From contig CAYURR010000090.1 in NCBI GenBank assembly GCA_964446745.1, positions 1 through 11,635 on the forward strand: a stretch of 11,635 nt of DNA, given 5' to 3'. Under the pieces are notes generated by a model that made no database searches, was not told where the DNA came from, and saw only the letters and a list, made by a program, of their open reading frames with translations. This stretch comes from CAYURR01 sp964446745. Lineage in GTDB: Bacteria; Bacillota; Clostridia; Lachnospirales; WQUN01. A program made the translations under genes and the position numbers. Shown in pieces: positions 7,304-11,635 of the stretch. The number at the start of each line of letters is the position of its first letter. Within the stretch, counting starts at the first letter, position 1.

Positions 7304-7660
7304 TTCAAGAATCCTAAAGCTTTGAAATCCTTTATCAGTACAGATACATCATTACCAACAGATGAGCTTCTATCTATGTACGTGAATCGTTGGTGTATCT
7401 AGATCTTCTTTAAGCAGGAGAAATCTGTTATTGGATTCGACAAATATCAGATTCGTAGTATTAAGGGCATCAAAAGGTTCTGGCTGTTACTATCACTGAG
7501 CCACTTATTCTATGCAATTGGAACCGGTTCACCTGTTTCCTTTACAGTAGGAGGCACTATTATCAGGAAATCGATCCAGAAAGATACACTTCGTTTTATC
7601 TATAACTCTGTCTTAAAGGGCGTTAGCTTTGATTCCCTTTATGACAACTTAATTGCATAA
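7304..7660 (+). pseudogene. IS4-type DDE transposase, C-terminal fragment with amber codon at the catalytic Glu
   Basis: This is about 118 codons of the C-terminal part of an IS4-type transposase, ending at TAA 7658-7660. It reads PKALKSFISTDTSLPTDELL and then YVNRWCI-stop-IFFKQEK. The IS4 family signature is Y-x2-R-x3-E-x6-K. Here Y, R and K sit at exactly the right spacing and the Glu position is TAG (7400-7402), one base change from GAG. The remainder (FDKYQIRSIKGIKRFW and so on) is uninterrupted. The N-terminal two thirds, with the two catalytic Asp residues, is missing. The fragment abuts the IS630 scrap, so nested insertion followed by deletion is likely. Confidence 0.85.
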
Positions 7661-7733
7661 TCGGATATTTTTGTTCATTTTTCGGATTTGCTCATTTAGA
7701 GATATGAATTATATCATTTACAAGATTTATCTC

Positions 7734-7762
7734 TTGACATTTCAAAATTCACATCGTAAAAT
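7734..7762 (+). promoter_or_regulatory. sigma-A promoter of the tetR-oxidoreductase operon
   Basis: A perfect -35 TTGACA (7734-7739) and a near-consensus -10 TAAAAT (7757-7762) are 17 bases apart. Transcription would start about 7769, some 27 bases before the tetR start codon. It is the best promoter in the window. Confidence 0.85.
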
Positions 7763-7778
7763 TGAACTTATATTCAAT
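7761..7778. promoter_or_regulatory. candidate TetR operator
   Basis: ATTGAACTTATATTCAAT is an inverted repeat with 6-base arms (ATTGAA/TTCAAT) and a 6-base centre. It overlaps the end of the -10 box and the predicted transcription start, a typical place for a TetR-family autorepressor to bind. A second imperfect palindrome, GATATGAATTATATC, lies at 7701-7715. Confidence 0.6.
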
Positions 7779-7795
7779 GAAAGGAAATTCAATTA

Positions 7796-8368
7796 ATGAC
7801 GAGAGATGAGCAAAAGTCTGTCAGACGGCAGGAGATCATAGAAAAAAGCCTCGACTTGTTTATTGCTAAAGGATACGCATCGACCAAAATAAGCGATATT
7901 GCAAAAACGGTGAATATGAGTGTAGGGCTTCTGTTCCATTACTTTGAATCAAAAGAAGCCCTATATGAAGCATTGATTGATATTGGTGTAAGCGGTCCCA
8001 AGTCTGTGATGGACATACCGTTTGAAAGCAGCTTGGATTTTTTCACGAAAGTAACGCATTCTATCGTTGGGCTTCCAAAGCTCTACCCATTTTCCGTTAA
8101 AATGTTTGTTTTTATGAATCAAGCAGTGAATAACGCAGCCGTTCCCGACAGAATAAAAGAAAAGTTAAGTCAAATCACCAATGTAGAGCTTTGTGTACCT
8201 ATCATACAGCAAGGTCAGGCAGAGGGAACAATTAAAGATGGTGACCCACTTGCACTTTCCATTTGCTTTTGGAGTGCCATACAAGGTGTTATGGAAACGC
8301 TTGCATTACACCCCGAATATCCGATACCCGAAGCCGAGTGGCTTATTGATATTGTAAGGAGAAAATAA
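7796..8368 (+). CDS. TetR/AcrR-family transcriptional regulator
   Basis: This 190-residue protein has the normal length for the family. The N-terminal DNA-binding domain is clear: RRQEIIEKSLDLFIAKGYAS (10-29), the helix-turn-helix ISDIAKTVNMSVGLLFHYF (32-50), and SKEALYEALI after it. The C-terminal two thirds is the helical ligand-binding and dimerisation domain, too diverse to predict the ligand. Start 7796 has AAAGG 11 bases upstream. The stop is one base before the next gene's ATG, and the AAGGAG site for that gene lies inside this gene's end, so the two are co-transcribed and probably translationally coupled. With an inverted repeat at its own promoter, it likely represses itself and the oxidoreductase until a ligand releases it. 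Confidence 0.93.
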   Translation: MTRDEQKSVRRQEIIEKSLDLFIAKGYASTKISDIAKTVNMSVGLLFHYFESKEALYEALIDIGVSGPKSVMDIPFESSLDFFTKVTHSIVGLPKLYPFSVKMFVFMNQAVNNAAVPDRIKEKLSQITNVELCVPIIQQGQAEGTIKDGDPLALSICFWSAIQGVMETLALHPEYPIPEAEWLIDIVRRK

Positions 8369-8369
8369 A

Positions 8370-9854
8370 ATGAAAAAGATTGTCATCATTGGCGGCGGTA
8401 TTGCCGGTCTTACCGCAGGGATTTACGCACAAAAGGCAGGTTTTAAAAGCGTTATATTAGAAAAGCACGCAATAAGCGGCGGTGAGTGTACCGGCTGGGA
8501 CAGAAACGGATATCACATTGACGGTTGTATTCATTGGCTCACAGGCACAGACCCTGATAACGATATGTATAAAGTCTGGCAGGAGGTCGGTGCGCTTGAA
8601 AACACCGAAATCATTCAGCTTGACCACTTCAGCGTTTGGGAACATCACGGGCAGACTTTTACGATTTGGAAAGATATAGATAAGCTCCGTGATGAAATGC
8701 TGCGGCTTGCACCCGAAGATGCAACGCAAATAGCCGAGTTTATCGGAGCAATTAAAGACCTCGGTGTGATGGGCATTCCGGCGAAAAAACCTATGGAAAT
8801 GATGCATGTGTTTGATTATATGGCCATGGTAAAGATGGCGAAAGTCGGAAAAGCAATGATGAAATATAGTCCAATGACCTGTGCAGAATATGCCGCAAAC
8901 TATAAATCCCCAATTCTTGCCGATTTCTTTGCTTATTCCATGCGGGCGAATTTCAGCATCTCATCACTGCTCTTTTCGATTGCAATCTTCTGTTCGGGCA
9001 ATGGAGCCATCCCCAAAGGTGGCTCAAGGGCTATGGCTAAACGTATGGAGCAAAAATATCTATCGCTTGGCGGTGAGGTTAAGTATAACTGTTCAGCCGA
9101 AAAAATCGTCACTCAAAATGGAATAGCTACAAATGTTTTGTGTGCAAACGGTGAGGAATATACAGGGGATTATATAATTCCCGCTTGTGATGTTCACATT
9201 ACATTCGGCAAGTTGCTTGATAAGCAGTATGAATGCGAAGAATACACAACAAGGGATAGTGACCCTTATACCTATCCTTTGCCATCTTGCGTGTATATTG
9301 GTCTCGGAATTGCCGATGAAATGAAGGGGTTTCCGCACAGCATAACTTTTGATTGCGAGCCTTATATAGCAGGAACAACAACCCTTACCAAAGCAGGATT
9401 TAAGACATACACCCACGAGAAAAGTTTTGCACCTATCGGTCATACCGCTTGTGTATCTTATATAGACCAAGACAGCAACGATTGCGATCATTGGCTTAAA
9501 CTTTACACCGATAAACAAGCTTACAACGCTAAAAAATATGAGCTTGCTAACAACGTTGTAGAAAAAATTGTAAAGCGTTTTCCCGAACTGCAAGATAAAA
9601 TCACCGTTTTAGATGTTGCTACTCCGGCAACCTATCACCGCTACACAGGAGCATATAAAGGAGCTTGGATGGCATATATGTTCACACCAAAGGGCAAGCC
9701 GGTAAGCCATAAGGGACGCATACCCGGACTGGATAATGTCGTACTTGCAAGCCAATGGCTCGAATATTCCGGCGGACTTCCCACAGCTGCACTTTCAGGC
9801 AAGTTTGCGATACAACGAATACTAAAAAAGGAAAGCAAATCTATAAAGATTTAG
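8370..9854 (+). CDS. phytoene-desaturase-like NAD(P)/FAD-dependent oxidoreductase
   Basis: This 494-residue flavoprotein belongs to the phytoene dehydrogenase/CrtI-related superfamily. The FAD-binding dinucleotide fold is at the N-terminus: IIGGGIAGLTAG with G8, G10 and G13, and the ribose-binding acid at E31 (ILEKH). SGGECTGWDRNGYHIDGCIHW follows, the substrate-proximal region of this group. The C-terminus has the second FAD motif, GLDNVVLASQWLEYSGGLP with AALSGKFA. The length is normal and there are no breaks. No other carotenoid gene is present, so I would not call it a carotenoid enzyme; Firmicute relatives of this type are generally uncharacterised. It is the second gene of the TetR operon and therefore the likely effector. 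No signal peptide or strong transmembrane segment is evident, so it is probably cytoplasmic. Confidence 0.9.
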   Translation: MKKIVIIGGGIAGLTAGIYAQKAGFKSVILEKHAISGGECTGWDRNGYHIDGCIHWLTGTDPDNDMYKVWQEVGALENTEIIQLDHFSVWEHHGQTFTIWKDIDKLRDEMLRLAPEDATQIAEFIGAIKDLGVMGIPAKKPMEMMHVFDYMAMVKMAKVGKAMMKYSPMTCAEYAANYKSPILADFFAYSMRANFSISSLLFSIAIFCSGNGAIPKGGSRAMAKRMEQKYLSLGGEVKYNCSAEKIVTQNGIATNVLCANGEEYTGDYIIPACDVHITFGKLLDKQYECEEYTTRDSDPYTYPLPSCVYIGLGIADEMKGFPHSITFDCEPYIAGTTTLTKAGFKTYTHEKSFAPIGHTACVSYIDQDSNDCDHWLKLYTDKQAYNAKKYELANNVVEKIVKRFPELQDKITVLDVATPATYHRYTGAYKGAWMAYMFTPKGKPVSHKGRIPGLDNVVLASQWLEYSGGLPTAALSGKFAIQRILKKESKSIKI

Positions 9855-9861
9855 TAGTGTT

Positions 9862-10101
9862 TTCAATGACATTTACTCACCATATATTGGCTTTATTTTT
9901 GTTGAAGAAGCTTATAGAGGTAATAAGATTAGCGAAAAATTATGTTTATCTGCCATTGAATATGCCAAAACAGTTGGTTTTAATAAAGTGTATCTCTACA
10001 GTGATTTAGTAAATTCTTATGAAAAATATGGATTTACTAAAATTGAAGAAAAATTAGCCTCTTGGGGAGTTAAACAATCAATATATACATTACTGTTATG
10101 A
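9862..10101 (+). pseudogene. GNAT-family acetyltransferase, C-terminal fragment
   Basis: From about 9868 this frame reads IYSPYIGFIFVEEAYRGNKI. It continues with EKLCLSAIEYAKTVGFNKVYLY, then NSYEKYGFTKIEE, and stops at TGA 10099-10101. The order is the GNAT acetyl-CoA-binding motif A (here YRGNKIS in place of the R/Q-x-x-G-x-G/A pattern), then a helix and beta strand, then the conserved YEKYGF motif B. The N-terminal half is missing: the frame continues back to the preceding gene's end with no start or ribosome binding site. It has probably been joined to the end of the oxidoreductase gene by a deletion. It is not expected to be functional. Confidence 0.75.
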
Positions 10102-10133
10102 TCACTTTTGATATGGGAAAGATTTTATAAATT

Positions 10134-10152
10134 AGGGAGGTAAAATGTCATG
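10134..10152 (+). promoter_or_regulatory. ribosome binding site that decides the nitroreductase start
   Basis: AGGGAGGT (10134-10141) lies upstream of two ATGs. ATG 10145 opens only a 9-codon frame; ATG 10150, 8 bases from the site, opens the nitroreductase. The second is therefore the start. Confidence 0.75.
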
Positions 10153-10689
10153 GCAAATGACTTATTATCAGTAATTATGGCAAGGAGCAGTTATCGTGGT
10201 ACATACGAGGATAAAGCAGTGCCTAAAGAAGACTTAGAATTGATTATGAAAGCCGGTCTTGCTGCCCCATCCGGGTGCAATAAGCAAACCACAAGTTTGG
10301 TGGCTATAGATGATGAACAATTGCTTAAACAAATTAAACAAGTGATCGACCCTCCAATTTGTAAAACAGCACCTACCCTCATTTGCGTATTAACACAAAA
10401 AATCTATGCTTATAGAGACAAGTGCTATAATGTTCAGGACTATTCTGCCGCTATTCAAAATATGCTGCTTGCAATTAAGGCGTTGGGCTATGAAAGTTGT
10501 TGGTATGAAGGTCATATTACAGACGAAGATAATATAGCTCAAAAAATAGCTGCTATTATTGGAATCCCGAATGAATTAGAGTTAGTTTGTATACTTCCTG
10601 TGGGTTATGCCTCCGATTCTGTTCCACAAACAAAAAAGAAAGCCTTTGATGAAAGGGCATGGTTCAATGGTTATGCAAAACGATCATAG
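10150..10689 (+). CDS. nitroreductase-family FMN-dependent oxidoreductase
   Basis: This 179-residue protein has the usual length of the compact nitroreductases. It is a homodimeric FMN enzyme family using NAD(P)H to reduce nitro compounds, quinones or related substrates. The FMN-phosphate-binding start RSSYRG (12-17, pattern RxSxR) is present. So are the AAPSGCNKQ motif that lines the flavin, the family helix AAIQNMLLAIKALGYESCW, and the C-terminal IPNELELVCILPVGYA. All key blocks are intact. The true substrate cannot be read from sequence. It has its own strong ribosome binding site and no clear promoter, so it may be read from the TetR operon promoter through the GNAT fragment. The following gene is 92 bases away and is a regulator. 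Confidence 0.92.
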   Translation: MANDLLSVIMARSSYRGTYEDKAVPKEDLELIMKAGLAAPSGCNKQTTSLVAIDDEQLLKQIKQVIDPPICKTAPTLICVLTQKIYAYRDKCYNVQDYSAAIQNMLLAIKALGYESCWYEGHITDEDNIAQKIAAIIGIPNELELVCILPVGYASDSVPQTKKKAFDERAWFNGYAKRS

Positions 10690-10694
10690 GATAT

Positions 10695-10706
10695 TTATCC
10701 GGATAA
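10695..10706. promoter_or_regulatory. perfect 12-bp palindrome, possible operator
   Basis: TTATCCGGATAA is a perfect palindrome 6 bases after the nitroreductase stop and about 76 bases upstream of the araC-type gene. It has no loop or T-tract, so a terminator is unlikely and a dimeric regulator site is more plausible. A weaker AT-rich inverted repeat (AAAAGT 10721-10726 and ACTTTT 10743-10748) follows it. Confidence 0.35.
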
Positions 10707-10781
10707 CAAAATCAAGCAAAAAAAGTCAAGGGTATTAAACTCACTTTTGTTATATTCATTCCAGACGGGGGTGATATACAA

Positions 10782-11585
10782 ATGGATGTGCTTAGTGATA
10801 TTCAGCGGGCGATTGACTATATCGAGGACAATATTACAGACGAACTTGATATTGAGGTCGTAGCGAGCAAGGCATACATGTCGAGCTACCATTTCCAGCG
10901 GATATTTTCAGTGTTCTGCGGTTGCACTTTAGGCGAATACATTAGAAATCGAAAGCTGACATTGGCAGCCGATCAGTTGCTACACACGCAAACAAAGATA
11001 ATTGATATAGCCCTAAATTGGGGTTATGATACGCCGGAGGGATTTGCCCGCGCTTTCACGAGATTGTTTGGCGTTACTCCCACGGCCGCGCGCAGTCGTA
11101 AGGAAATGCTAAACCCATTTGAGAAAATCACCGTCCGTACTTTATTTACTAGTGAGGGAAACCCAATGAGTGAATTTAACAAAAAAATCAATGAGCGTGG
11201 GTATATGGTCAAGGAAAACAGACCTGTGTACTTCACACGGAACATGAAGCAAACGGCTGAGTGGTTTGAAAATGTCTTGGGGTGGTACACAGACATCGCC
11301 CAAAAGGATGAAAACGGAAACGGTATATACGGCTGCGTATCGTCAATACCGGGCGAGCTTGTCAACCTTGGGATTGCAACCTTTGACGGCATGCACATGT
11401 TTTACGGGGACCCATCAACGCATATGGTCGGATTTATCCTCGTCAACAATATCGAGGCACTGCACACCTTTATAAAGAAAAACGACTGGCAGAAAATTAC
11501 CGACATCGAAAAACAACATTGGGGTGGTAAAATCTGTGATGTTACGACAGTCGACGGCTCGATACTGAGGTTTTTTGAAATCTGA
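10782..11585 (+). CDS. AraC-family regulator fused to a VOC (glyoxalase-like) domain
   Basis: This 267-residue protein has two parts. Residues 1-107 are an AraC/XylS DNA-binding domain with two helix-turn-helices: LDIEVVASKAYMSSYHFQRIF (first) and IIDIALNWGYDTPEGFARAF (second), then the family end RLFGVTPTAAR. Residues 145-267 look like one vicinal-oxygen-chelate unit: RPVYFTRNMKQTAEWFENVLGW, SIPGELVNLGI and GFILVNNIEALHTFI. Many AraC proteins of this N-terminal type carry a GyrI-like ligand domain there instead. The VOC unit may bind a small molecule and control DNA binding, or may resemble antibiotic-binding resistance proteins; both are inference. GGGGG (10767-10771) precedes the start by about 10 bases. 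A second GAGGG lies inside the gene before ATG 11166. Confidence 0.85.
   Translation: MDVLSDIQRAIDYIEDNITDELDIEVVASKAYMSSYHFQRIFSVFCGCTLGEYIRNRKLTLAADQLLHTQTKIIDIALNWGYDTPEGFARAFTRLFGVTPTAARSRKEMLNPFEKITVRTLFTSEGNPMSEFNKKINERGYMVKENRPVYFTRNMKQTAEWFENVLGWYTDIAQKDENGNGIYGCVSSIPGELVNLGIATFDGMHMFYGDPSTHMVGFILVNNIEALHTFIKKNDWQKITDIEKQHWGGKICDVTTVDGSILRFFEI
11154..11168 (+). promoter_or_regulatory. internal ribosome binding site and ATG between AraC and VOC domains
   Basis: GAGGG (11154-11158) is 7 bases before an in-frame ATG (11166-11168, residue 129). This is exactly at the linker between the two domains and would give a 139-residue stand-alone VOC protein. Confidence 0.45.
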
Positions 11586-11593
11586 TGAATAAC

Positions 11594-11635
11594 GTCCGAT
11601 AAATAAAGCCATGCATAATTACGGACACATTGTCC
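11594..11635. repeat. inverted repeats at the window end
   Basis: After the AraC-VOC stop, GTCCG (11594-11598) is inverted as CGGAC (11622-11626), and GGACA-CAT-TGTCC (11623-11635) is a short palindrome cut by the window edge. It could be the start of an insertion-sequence end or a terminator stem; the sequence stops too early to tell. Confidence 0.3.

Noticed and set aside
8370..9854. Carotenoid biosynthesis gene crtI
   Set aside because: Similarity is at superfamily level, and no other carotenoid gene is in the window, so a specific symbol is not justified.
10108..10131. Promoter TTGATA with TATAAA before the nitroreductase gene
   Set aside because: The spacer is only 12 bases.

Overview
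The window looks like an accessory region of a Firmicute, most likely a gut- or sludge-type clostridium. Support for this is the strong GGAGG-type ribosome binding sites, a MobA/MobL relaxase of the kind carried by Firmicute mobilizable elements, an S-layer-homology (SLH) surface protein, and AT-rich intergenic DNA. Every gene I can support is on the + strand. A run of exactly 100 Ns (5102-5201) marks a scaffold gap inside a tandem repeat, so this is probably a draft or metagenomic assembly. Family assignments come from reading motifs by eye; no database search was possible.

Layout. Positions 1-257 hold a doubtful 3' ORF end, a strong rho-independent terminator and the left end of an IS3-family element. 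Positions 258-1568 hold an IS3 orfA start fused in frame to a MobA/MobL relaxase. The relaxase is dead: its HUH motif is damaged, two blocks are missing and the frame changes twice. A terminator follows. Positions 1707-3489 are a decayed MalT-like LuxR regulator with at least six frame changes. Positions 3519-6982 encode the centrepiece, a very large surface protein with a membrane segment, a metzincin-like zinc-protease motif, NPPT and SYSD repeat linkers, two Cys4 knuckle pairs, beta-sandwich domains and three degenerate SLH repeats. Its best start codon is separated from the main frame by an A7 tract. Positions 6983-7660 are a graveyard with one unrecognised small ORF, an IS630 scrap and an IS4-type transposase tail whose catalytic Glu codon is a stop.

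From 7661 onward the genes are mostly intact. A TetR regulator has a clear promoter and a candidate operator, and it is co-transcribed with a phytoene-desaturase-like FAD oxidoreductase. Next come a truncated GNAT acetyltransferase, a small nitroreductase, and an AraC regulator fused to a VOC (glyoxalase-like) domain in place of the common GyrI-like domain. An internal ribosome binding site could also yield the VOC domain alone.

How the parts may work together (inference): the LuxR gene sits directly upstream of the surface-protein gene and may once have controlled it. The TetR-oxidoreductase pair looks like a self-regulated redox or detoxification operon. The nitroreductase and the AraC-VOC protein may form a second small-molecule response unit. 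The clearest contrast is that the surface-protein gene keeps its long frame while mobA, luxR and the transposases around it have decayed.
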